Source: Jimgerdemannia flammicorona (taxonomy: Eukaryota > Mucoromycota > Endogonomycetes > Endogonales > Endogonaceae). Taken from it: a stretch of DNA of 11,742 nt. Below are positions 1 through 7,278 of this stretch, in pieces. The DNA is taken from positions 1 to 11,742 of the forward strand of contig RBNI01006105.1 in the NCBI GenBank assembly GCA_003990745.1, read 5' to 3'. The position numbers were made by a program, and so were the translations under genes. Numbering within the stretch: the first letter of the stretch is position 1; every line of letters starts with the position of its first letter. The notes beneath the pieces were generated by a model. It searched no databases. It had not been told where the DNA came from and saw only the letters and a list, made by a program, of their open reading frames with translations.

Positions 1-1055
1 CCCACCACCCATCGAACAATATCCCCCCATTAATCTAGGCTACTAAATTGTCCAGCAGTCCCACCACTCTAGCTATACCTGTCGAACACCAGCTAAGTTG
101 ACCCCCATAACATAGACTAGACTTGTCTGCTCACCAGGGCTAGATTATCATTTACATGCGAGAGCACACCTACACATCAGATCTAGCAGCACTGGGACTG
201 AATAAAGAATAGCCCCCCAAACCCCAAAGGAAAGCCCGAGGCAAAAAAAAACCCCCCAACTAACCAACAGAGAGCCAAGTAGATTCAAAGCAGGTGAGTA
301 AAGGACTTATATGCAGCACCTTCTCCAAAGGACTTACACATGGGCTAGGGCCTGAAAAGACCCCACTCCCACTCCCCGAGCCTGTGGGCCTTGATCACGT
401 TGCCATGTCAGCTCCCAGTTCCAGTCAGGTACTGCCAAATGAGGAAGGTCCCACTCCCCAAGCCTGCAGACCTCGATTATGTTACCATGTCAGCTCCCGG
501 TTCCAGTTGGGTACAGCCAGGATGCTGGCCCCTGCACCACCCCACCCCCCACCAGCCAATTGAAAGGCCCCACCGAAATATTGTCCACCCCAGCCCCGAT
601 GACCGCCCCCAGTCTGGCACCCCACTGGTTCACCATAATCGCCCTTTCTCCTATCTGTGACGGCCATCTCCCCTCCCATCCCAACATCACCCGAAAAGCA
701 GTCACCTATGCCAGAACTATGCTCACCAGGAAGCTCACCAAAGCCAGAGGGCCCCACTACAGGTACCAAGGACCTGCAGATAACCTATACTGAGCACTTG
801 ATGCCCAAGGTCAGCTGACTCCCTATGTAGCACAAGACACACTGAGACAACACCTTGTTGGTAACGGCAAAAGGAAGAAGGTGCTACACCAAAACGGATG
901 TACTCTAGATGCAGCCAAAGACACCAGAAACTGTGAAAAAGTGGAAAAGACACCGATCTGATACTGATAAAGGGGCAACTCATCACCATTGCCCTCCTCC
1001 CACCATGCCCATGCAGGCACAGCAAACCAACCCAAGGTAGAGGGGGTAATAATAG
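1..1055. other. Unassigned C/A-rich flank, no confident gene
   Basis: This stretch is rich in C and A on the given strand and keeps more CpG than the retrotransposon to its right. Several short open frames overlap on both strands (for example 294-563, 391-660 and 482-769 on the minus strand). They are low-complexity, Pro/Ser- or Gly-rich, and match no domain I recognise, so I do not call them genes. It includes an A-tract followed by a C-tract near 245-260 and the tandem duplication at 368-531. A 5' LTR matching the sequence from 6751 would be expected somewhere upstream of Gag, but I see no match here. It may be a leader of the gypsy element, a different repeat, or unique DNA. Confidence 0.5.
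368..531. repeat. 82-bp imperfect tandem duplication
   Basis: Units at 368-449 and 450-531 both begin CCCACTCCCC and share the stretch CCATGTCAGCTCCC. Aligned by hand over the first 70 positions they differ at 12 sites: 11 transitions and one transversion. The last 12 bases of the unit have diverged. Several differences change CpG to TpG or CpA in one copy or the other. The period is not a multiple of three, so the repeat would shift any reading frame that crosses it. Confidence 0.8.
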
Positions 1056-1091
1056 GGGAAAGGGGACTCGGAAGGTCACCTACCAAACCTT

Positions 1092-1322
1092 GTGACCAGT
1101 AAGGTAGCGGAGAAAGAACTGCTGGTATCTCAAGTAGTACCAGTAATACCACTACCAGTAGTTCAACCACCTCCAGTAAATAATATGGTGAACCAACAGA
1201 TTCTAGACCTTATAGCCCAGATAGCAATAATGGCAGCAACCATTACTGCCTTAGCTAAACAGACCCAATCTATTAAAAATCTGAGCCTACCTACCTTCAA
1301 TGGTACTGTACAAGAAGTCTAA
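1092..1322 (+). pseudogene. gag: Gag N-terminal fragment (gypsy)
   Basis: Frame 3 is open from a TAG at 1053 to a TAA at 1320 and encodes a Val/Pro-rich stretch, a hydrophobic Ile/Ala segment near 1200-1250, and a segment ending LSLPTFNG. That ending resembles the entry of a retrotransposon Gag capsid domain, where a Phe-x-Gly motif is followed by a helix rich in Phe and Ile. The frame stays readable beyond the TAA (FISIVDTNFEAN) with further stops near 1365-1380. No ATG is certain: the first in-frame ATG is internal, so the N-terminus may lie upstream or be lost. The rest of Gag is in another frame, so an indel lies between 1322 and 1483. Assignment rests on position and weak similarity. Confidence 0.5.
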
Positions 1323-1482
1323 AGCTTTATTAGTATAGTTGATACCAACTTTGAAGCCAATTAATAGACCAATGAGTAAGTTGCTGACTGCTTTCTGACA
1401 AATAATCAAGACCATACTCTAGAACAACTCTTTACTACAACTACAGCCTACATATGTCTGCTGAGTTGTTACATTCTTCCAA

Positions 1483-2181
1483 GGACCTGCTGAAGAATGG
1501 TGGTGAACCCTTCCTGAAAAACCCCTCACATGGAACACTCAACCTGCAGTAATTGCTCAGAATACAGTAAACAATGCCCCAGGATATGGAGCCCACCCCA
1601 TAGCTCCTGGACTCAAACAACTCATGATTGCTCAATACTGCAGTGAAACCATAATTGCTGAATCTTGAGTAAAACTCTGCAACCTCAAATTTGATATACA
1701 TGGTAAAGAAGAATTCAAAACCTTCTGTACAAAACTCAAGTCACTCCTGAATACTGTTGGCCTAGGATATATTACCAATGATGAAGTATGAAATAGTACA
1801 AGAGCAGACCATCTATTCGATGCACTGCCTGAATGACTTACAAGAAAAATCCAAGAATAAGGACACCCAGTTGGTTGTGATTACTAACAATGGTACCTGG
1901 CAAGAATCAAGACTATGGTCAAGTGAATCCTAACTACTGGACCAATTCTGCCCCAAAGATAATTCAATAATAAGGAAAAGACTTAGACTAAGAAAGAAGA
2001 ACCCAAGCATGAAGCATCCCAAGCTCCCTCTATATCTACCTCTTGGACACCCAGAAATCATAAACACACCCAGCCAAGTACCTTCAAGAAACTCACTGAA
2101 GGTGAAAGGAATGAACTTTAAAAAAGTGGAGCATACTTCTATTGCTGAAAGACAGGATATATGGTCAGTGTCTGCCCCAAC
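1483..2181 (+). pseudogene. gag: Gag capsid/nucleocapsid region (gypsy), broken
   Basis: Frame 1 reads GPAEEWW, then a long hydrophilic stretch, FKTFCTKLKSLL, and RADHLFDALPE, followed by basic and Ser/Thr-rich sequence and a degenerate CCHC zinc knuckle. This is the usual order of the retrotransposon Gag family: an Ala-x-x-Trp capsid segment, a helical segment ending in a leucine-rich 'L..LP' element, then the RNA-binding nucleocapsid. Capsid protein would assemble the cytoplasmic particle and the knuckle would bind genomic RNA. About a dozen stops interrupt it; most are TGA, several where Arg would be expected. It runs in the same frame into the dUTPase and protease, so no frameshift site separates Gag from Pol. 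Confidence 0.75.
2134..2175 (+). other. Degenerate CCHC zinc knuckle
   Basis: Spacing is C-x2-C-x4-H-x4-C. The codons at the four ligand positions are TAC (2134), TGC (2143), TAT (2158) and TGC (2173), giving Tyr, Cys, Tyr, Cys. The first ligand is one G-to-A step from Cys and the third one C-to-T step from His. A TGA at 2146 follows the second ligand. Flanking KTG and VCP residues support the identification. Zinc binding would be lost. Confidence 0.75.
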
Positions 2182-2259
2182 TAGAAACTCTGAATAGCAA
2201 CATGAGCAACTGTTACTACTCTATACCACCTCAATAACCTGACTACCAGAACACTGGAC

Positions 2260-2661
2260 TTTATCAAGTTAAGGCAAACTGCTAAGGCCCCAACTAAAGG
2301 AAGTCAAAAAGCAGCTGGATATGACCTGTATGTAGCTGAAGAAGCTACAGTTTCCAACTGAGAAGTCAAGCAAGTCTATACAGGAATCTGTATCCAAATC
2401 CCTGAAGGACATATTGGAAGAATATGCTGTTGCAGCAGCCTAGCATTGAAAGGACTCTCAGTAGAAGGAGGAATCATTGACAAAGATTATACAGGTAAAA
2501 TTATTGTCCTCATCCGAAACCATAGTTGGATACCCTTCAAGATCCCCATTGGTTTCTGCATCACCCAGATCCTATTTGAAAAAATTGAGTCAACTCTGAC
2601 AGTCAAGGAAGTCCCTGAACTACTACCTACCATCTGAGGATCCAAAGGATTTGATTCATCA
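2260..2661 (+). pseudogene. dUTPase domain of gypsy polyprotein, broken
   Basis: Trimeric-type dUTPases hydrolyse dUTP to dUMP and pyrophosphate, keeping uracil out of newly made DNA. All five family motifs can be seen in frame 1. Motif 1 is AAGYDLYV (2311-2334). Motif 2 is GRICCCSSLALKG (2416-2454). Motif 3 is GGIIDKDYTG (2467-2496), keeping the expected catalytic Asp (2479) and Tyr (2488). Motif 4 is PIGFCITQ (2545-2568). Motif 5 is GSKGFDSS after a TGA (2635-2661). Arg is expected in motifs 2, 4 and 5; here those positions are TGC (2431), TGC (2557) and TGA (2635), each one C-to-T step from an Arg codon. A second stop lies between motifs 1 and 2. The domain sits between the CCHC knuckle and the protease. 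Confidence 0.88.
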
Positions 2662-2778
2662 AACAAGGCCCCAGCCTAACCTACCATGAATAAAGAAGAA
2701 CAATTCTACAAAAAAATCGAAGACAGATATGTACCAAGTGGCTGATGCCCCCATGGCATTAGAATGTACTCTTTCTGA

Positions 2779-3240
2779 ATGATTGATGATTGCTTCTCTT
2801 GTGTCAACGAACTGGCTCAAAGAAGAACCAACAGAAGGAAAGCCCCTATAACTGAAATCACCACCATTGGATCAGACAAACTGCTTACACTTCAAGCTTT
2901 TGTCAACCAAGCACCTGTCAAGATTATGATAGACAGTGGTACCTCAGACAACTTCATCAATGAAGAAACAGCCAACAGACTCAAGGTCTTCATCTCTCCA
3001 GTACAATAAACTCAAGCAGTTGCCACAGCTGATGGAATCTCATATGTTATTAGCAAGAAAGTCCACAATCTGCCCTTCTGAATTGGTGACTACTGAGTAC
3101 ATGTTATCCTCCAGATCGTACCACTTCTGGACAATGAAATCATCCTTGGGACTCTATGGTTAAAATAAGAGAACCCCATGATCGATTGGGTAAACCATTC
3201 TCTGACCATTAAGAAAGGATGCCACAACTTCAAACTGCAA
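2779..3240 (+). pseudogene. pro: Retropepsin-like aspartic protease (gypsy), broken
   Basis: This domain would cut the Gag-Pol polyprotein into mature parts as a homodimer. The active-site triad Asp-Ser-Gly is at 2932-2940 within IMIDSGTSDNFI, preceded by a hydrophobic strand. The second hallmark, a hydrophobic run ending LGTLWL, is at 3145-3162, followed by NPMIDW, as is typical of gypsy proteases. Frame 1 is shared with the dUTPase upstream and RT downstream. Stops occur at 3007 (TAA), near 3079 and 3091 (TGA) and near 3166 (TAA). The DSG motif itself is intact. The left edge is approximate: the segment after the dUTPase (2662-2778) carries three stops and no recognised domain. Confidence 0.85.
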
Positions 3241-3420
3241 GGTGAAAAGGACCCACTCAGCTCTAGTGATACTGGACCAAAGATCACCCACATCAATAAG
3301 CTACAGCTCAAGAAGTTGGCCAAGAAATGCTCTCTCTTTGCTATCTCCATCCATCTATCCAAAGGAGGACCTGAGAACTCTGAAGAAGATTTTTCCAAAG
3401 TTGACAGCTGTGTCAGACCA

Positions 3421-4300
3421 CTACTCCAGAAGTTCCAAGACATATTTCCAAAGAAGCTTCCAAAAGACCTACCTCCTAAACAAGTAGTAGACCATGCAAT
3501 CAAAACTATCTCAGATGCCAAGCCAGCCTTCAAGTCAATCTACTACATGTTGCTGAGAGAAATCAATGCACTCAAGAAAGAAATCGATGAACTCCTAGAA
3601 CAAGGATTCATCAGACCCAGTATATCATCCTATGGTACACCAGTCCTCTTCATTGTGAAGAAAGGAGGAGACCTGTGAATGTGTATTGATTACCATGACC
3701 TCAATGAACAGACCATCAAGAACTGTTGCCCACTGCCTAGAATTGATGAAATATTCAATAGGCTTACCAACCCACAATTTATGAGCTCTTTTGACCTGCG
3801 AATAGTTACTGGCAAATTACCATGAAAGAAGAAGACATCTACAAGACAGCCTTCCGAATCTGTTATGGATACTTTGAGTTCTTGGTTATGTCTTTTAGCT
3901 TAACTAATGCTCCAGCAACCTTTCAGACACTGATGAATACCATCCTGTATCCATACCTAGACAAATTCATTATTATCTACATTGACAACATCCTAGTCTT
4001 CAGCAAAACCCTGAAGGAACACCTCAAACACCTTGAACTAGTACTACTGAAACTCCAAGAAAACTGACTCTTTGCAAAACTCAGCAAGTGTGAATTTCTC
4101 CTGAAAGAAATCCAATTCCTTGGACACATTGTCATGCCAAATAGAATCAAAGTAGACCCCAGCAAAATCTCTGCAATTAAAGATTGGCTCAGACCCAAGA
4201 AGCTGAAAGACCTCCAGTCATTTCTGAGATTAGCAAACTATTACAGGTGATTTGTTGCCAACTTTGCCAAGATCACTACTGCTCTTACCTAAATGACCAA
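3421..4300 (+). pseudogene. pol: Reverse transcriptase (gypsy), broken
   Basis: RNA- and DNA-dependent DNA polymerase domain. Frame 1 shows LPKDLPPK, VDHAIK, GFIRPS, YGTPVLFI and CIDYHDLN. The frame then changes near 3801 and frame 3 continues with KEEDIYKTAF, LTNAPATFQ and the active-site box YIDN at 3978-3989. Gypsy RTs normally have Tyr-x-Asp-Asp; the second Asp is replaced by Asn (AAC, one G-to-A step from GAC). Later landmarks are KCEF, FLGHIV, DLQSFL and ANYYR. TGA replaces Arg at 3676 (before MCIDY), at 4065 and just after ANYYR. The frame change fits loss of one base between FDLR and the next conserved aromatic. Active-site change, frameshift and stops make it inactive. Confidence 0.93.
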
Positions 4301-4412
4301 GCATAGCAAGAAAGAAAAACAGCCCTGGACCATGAAACAAGAAAAAGACTTCAACAATCTTATAAATTAGAGATCCAAGCAAGATACCACCTTTCAAGCA
4401 CTGAAGGATACC

Positions 4413-4812
4413 TTGATAACCACTCCAGTACTTCAAGCAGCAAACCCTGCCCTACTATATGAAGTTACTACAGATGCCTCTGACCTAGCTCTTGGAGCAG
4501 TACTCATACAAGAAGGACACCCTGTGGCCTATCACTCTTGCAAGTTTAATGATACTAAAATCAACTATGTAATCCATGAGAAGGAAATGCTAGCCATTGT
4601 AGACACTTTGATCAAATGTTGACCATACCTAGAAGGAGCACACTTCACTGTATTAACTGACTATAAGTCATTAATCAATATCAAGACACAGACTACCCTT
4701 TCTTGAAAGCAAGCCAGATGGATGAAAGTCCTCATCAACTTTGACTATGAAATCCAGTATCAACCTGGCAAGGAAAATATTGTTGCTGATACAATCTCCA
4801 GACCACTGATTG
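4413..4812 (+). pseudogene. pol: RNase H domain (gypsy), broken
   Basis: Degrades the RNA strand of the RNA-DNA hybrid made during reverse transcription. Frame 3 gives TDASDLALGAVLIQ, VAYHSCKF, KEMLAIV, LTDYKSL and ADTISRP. The four acidic residues expected of the family can be placed: Asp at 4473 (TDAS), Glu at 4584 (KEML), Asp at 4659 (TDYK) and Asp at 4788 (AD.ISR). TGA codons follow IKC (4620) and precede KQARW (near 4704); both positions usually carry Arg or Trp in relatives. Apart from the stops the catalytic set looks preserved. The linker before it, roughly 4336-4400, is longer than usual and contains a TAG. Confidence 0.9.
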
Positions 4813-4955
4813 AAGAAGTTATCCAAACTCTCACCCTGGTTACAAACTCTATCATGGAACAAATCATCACAGTATGTGCTGATGATAAGAAAGCTCAAGC
4901 ACTCCAAGAAATTCTGAATGATGATGATGCTGATAAGTATACCTGGTACAACTAA

Positions 4956-6130
4956 TACCAACTCAAGAACAATATTATCTACTATAAGGACAGATTATAT
5001 GTTCCAAACAACCAAGATCTTCAAAGGACTATCTTATTCAAATATCATGATGTCCCTACAGCTGGACATTTAGGATTTGAAAAATACTATGAAGTTATCT
5101 CCCGAAACTTCTATTGGCCCCGTATGATAGATCAGCTAAAGACCTACATCACTTCCTGTAATGCCTGCCAACAGAACAAGTTCTCAACACTAGCAAAACC
5201 TGGCTTACTCTATTCTATCTCATTACCATCCACTAATTGGAAACAAATCTCTATGGACTTTATTGTATAACTACTCTGGACTAAGAATGGAAAAGATGCA
5301 ATTGTTGTCTTTGTGGACTATCTCAGCAAACAAGCCCACTTTGTGCCAACTACCACTACTGCAACAGTACCAGACATAGCTACACTCTTATTTGACAACA
5401 TCTTCCGCTATCATGGTTTTCTTAAGATCATTATTAGTGACTGAGATCTGAAATTCACTAGCTATTTTTGGAAAGCCCTCCATACATATCTTGGAATGAA
5501 ACTTATACTATCCACAGCCTTTTACCCTGAAACTGATGGCCAAACTGAAAGAATGACTGAACTCTGGAATGAATGCTAAGGAACTATATTTCCTACAGAC
5601 AAGATGATTAGTATAAACACCTTACCACAGTCAAGTTTGCCTATAACAACAGCAAGTAAGCCTCCCTTAGAATGACTCCATTCTTTGCCAACACTGGACA
5701 AAACCCAAACACTCCTCTGATACTTATCCAAACCACTGACAAACTCTCCACAGTTGAAGCTGTTGAAGAATTCCTACTCTGAATGTACAATCTAAGCCAG
5801 ATTGCAATCAAGAACTTATCACGAGCTCAAGAACAACAGTCACAGTATGTTAACCAATACTGCTGAGAAGAAACCTTCGATATTGGAGAAAAAGTTTTAC
5901 TAGATATCTGAGGATACTGAGTTGACAACCTCAAGTACGGACTATCTACAAAACTGAACAGCAAGTTTATTGGACCATTTGAAGTCATTGCACAAGTCTC
6001 TCCTACTTCCTACAAATTGGTGCTACTAGATACTATTAAGGTCTACTCAGTCTTTAATATTCAACATCTCAAGCAATACAATAAGAATGATGATGAGCTA
6101 TTTCCAAACCGAACTATGAAATCACCTGTA
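4956..6130 (+). pseudogene. pol: Integrase (gypsy), broken
   Basis: Joins the cDNA ends to host chromatin. The HHCC zinc-binding head is visible in frame 3: His codons at 5046 and 5067 (YHD...AGH) and Cys codons at 5157 and 5166 (C-x2-C). The catalytic core keeps Asp in MDFI (5256), Asp in ISD (5439) and Glu in GQTER (5547). The last two are separated by exactly 35 residues, the classic D,D(35)E spacing. TGA at 5442 replaces the Arg normally following SD, and TAA follows MDFIV. The frame changes near 5572, consistent with loss of one A, and frame 2 continues with MLR, YRQDD, FAYNNSK and MTPFFAN. The C-terminal part includes GEKVLL, KFIGPFEV and YKLVLL. Broken, but the catalytic acids remain. 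Confidence 0.92.
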
Positions 6131-6151
6131 TCTGTCATTATTAATGACCAA

Positions 6152-6319
6152 GAAGAGTATGAAGTTGAACAAATCCTCAACAAACATGGCAATAAGAACC
6201 ACTCTGAGTATCTTGTCAAATAGAAAGGTTATCCAATCTATGATGCAACATGGGAACCTAAGACCAATCTCCAGAATACAACTGACTTAGTTTAGGAATA
6301 TGATTCCTTGAACAACTAA
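6152..6319 (+). pseudogene. C-terminal chromodomain, broken
   Basis: Frame 2 reads EEYEVEQILN, a spacer, EYLVK, a TAG at 6221, then KGYP, DATWEP and NLQN, ending at TAA 6317-6319. This is the chromodomain pattern EW/YEVE.I...... YLVKWKGYP...TWEP..NL. Chromodomains at the integrase C-terminus of chromoviruses recognise methylated histone H3 and steer insertion into heterochromatin. The TAG stands exactly where the conserved aromatic-cage Trp of VKWKGY is expected, one G-to-A step from TGG. A second TAG lies at 6293. It directly follows the integrase C-terminal segment in the same frame. Confidence 0.9.
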
Positions 6320-6736
6320 AACCAAATACTCTGTACCTATCCATACATACTATACATTACCCTTCTGAACATTATAATTATCATAAACAAAAATCAAGAA
6401 CTCAGTAAGCCAAGATAAAAGAATACCAACTCTCTGGAAAAAATAGCAAAACTGAAAGTAAGTCTATTCTCCCTGTACCACTGATGGGAAACGAGGTGTA
6501 GACATTTAAGAAGATTTCTTAGAGGAAATTCTCCAGCAGTGAATGATATCAGAATCACTTCCAGTGTACAGCATTGAACACATGACCCTTTAACATGTGA
6601 ATTCAATGTGTTAGGCAACTGTACTATGAGTATGCCACTTTCTGAGAAAAATGGACTTTACCAGACTTTTGACCTCCCAAATGGTGTAACAATACTAGAA
6701 CAAAATTAGAAGGCCCTGATGAGGATGTCAAAAGCT
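6320..6736 (+). other. 3' untranslated internal region of gypsy element
   Basis: This lies between the end of the chromodomain frame and the polypurine tract. It is A-rich, with stops in every frame and no recognisable domain; a short minus-strand open frame at 6394-6618 has no features of a real protein. I see no env-like gene. Confidence 0.6.
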
Positions 6737-6749
6737 AAGAAGGGGAGAG
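6737..6749 (+). other. Polypurine tract (plus-strand primer site)
   Basis: AAGAAGGGGAGAG is an uninterrupted purine run one base before TGTAAG. In LTR retrotransposons such a run lies immediately upstream of the 3' LTR and primes plus-strand cDNA synthesis. Its position after the chromodomain supports this reading. Confidence 0.7.
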
Positions 6750-6768
6750 TTGTAAGTGTACAACCTCC

Positions 6769-6832
6769 AAGCCACTGAAATCACACGTCACCCTCTGAAC
6801 AAGCCACCAAAATCACATATCATCCTCAGAAC
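6769..6832. repeat. 32-bp tandem repeat at LTR start
   Basis: Units 6769-6800 and 6801-6832 both begin AAGCCAC and end GAAC. They match at 26 of 32 positions; five of the six differences are transitions, arranged as TG/CA and CG/TA pairs. That is the pattern left by decay of CpG sites. Confidence 0.75.
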
Positions 6833-7111
6833 CAATTTGAAACCCACATGTAAGACTACAAACAAGTTACTGAAGAGATCATCTGATTACACAAAATATG
6901 CCAGCAAACATGAGAATCTACTGCTAAGATATAAGAATACCAGAAGAAGTACTATAACCATAAGACTGACTCTGAACCTCTATAACTAGTTTGATATACT
7001 GTACTATTATAAAAAGAAACTAAAAGTACCAAACTCAAACCGAGACAAGAAGGACTCTATCTCATCCATCAAGAGTTCATAAACTGTACTTATCAAACTC
7101 AAGACCGTGAC

Positions 7112-7118
7112 TATATAA
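7112..7118 (+). promoter_or_regulatory. TATA-like box, possible LTR promoter
   Basis: TATATAA lies about 360 bp inside the putative 3' LTR, upstream of its suggested end. It is a candidate core promoter for element transcription, judged on sequence and position only. Confidence 0.35.
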
Positions 7119-7278
7119 GACCTCATTACTTAGCAGAAGCAAAACGTATATGAATAACTCTATTTGCTCTATCTATATCACCTCCATTAGAGAGTGACAG
7201 ATGCTTCATCTGAACTCAAGAAAGCTGACATTGTTGAAACCAATCTCAAGCCACTCATATGATAGATATTACTATTAG

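Larger units (their letters stand above)
1056..7199 (+). mobile_element. Degenerate Ty3/gypsy chromovirus with dUTPase
   Basis: An LTR retrotransposon whose Gag-Pol remains read left to right as Gag, CCHC, dUTPase, protease, RT, RNase H, integrase and C-terminal chromodomain. RT before integrase places it in Ty3/gypsy (Metaviridae), and the chromodomain places it among chromoviruses. A polypurine tract at 6737-6749 is followed by TGTAAG at 6751, a likely 3' LTR start. The left limit is set only by the last stop before the readable Gag frame; the right limit, a TG...CA guess, is uncertain. About 40 in-frame stops and several frame changes make it non-autonomous. Internal CpG is very rare. No 5' LTR or primer-binding site was identified. 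Confidence 0.85.
6751..7199 (+). repeat. Probable 3' LTR of the gypsy element, right end uncertain
   Basis: It starts TGTAAGTG directly after the polypurine tract. A TATATAA box at 7112-7118 could serve as its promoter, and GTGACA at 7194-7199 gives a possible CA end, for about 450 bp. This end is a guess: without the 5' copy the boundary cannot be fixed, and the LTR could run further, perhaps past the second TATA-like box at 7778. The open frame 6756-6989 inside it is not protein-like. Confidence 0.45.

Noticed and set aside
735..1170. Overlapping minus-strand open frames with hydrophobic, membrane-like translations
   Set aside because: Two frames overlap the same DNA, composition is Leu/Pro/Ser-rich because the strand is pyrimidine-biased, and no motif or conserved order is visible.
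1483..6319. Genetic-code reassignment of TGA to explain the in-frame stops
   Set aside because: TGA replaces Arg in many places, but TAA, TAG, frameshifts and a missing active-site Asp are also present, so decay explains the whole pattern better.
6756..6989. Open frame of 77 codons just after the polypurine tract
   Set aside because: It lies in the putative LTR, includes the 32-bp tandem repeat, and has no protein-like features.
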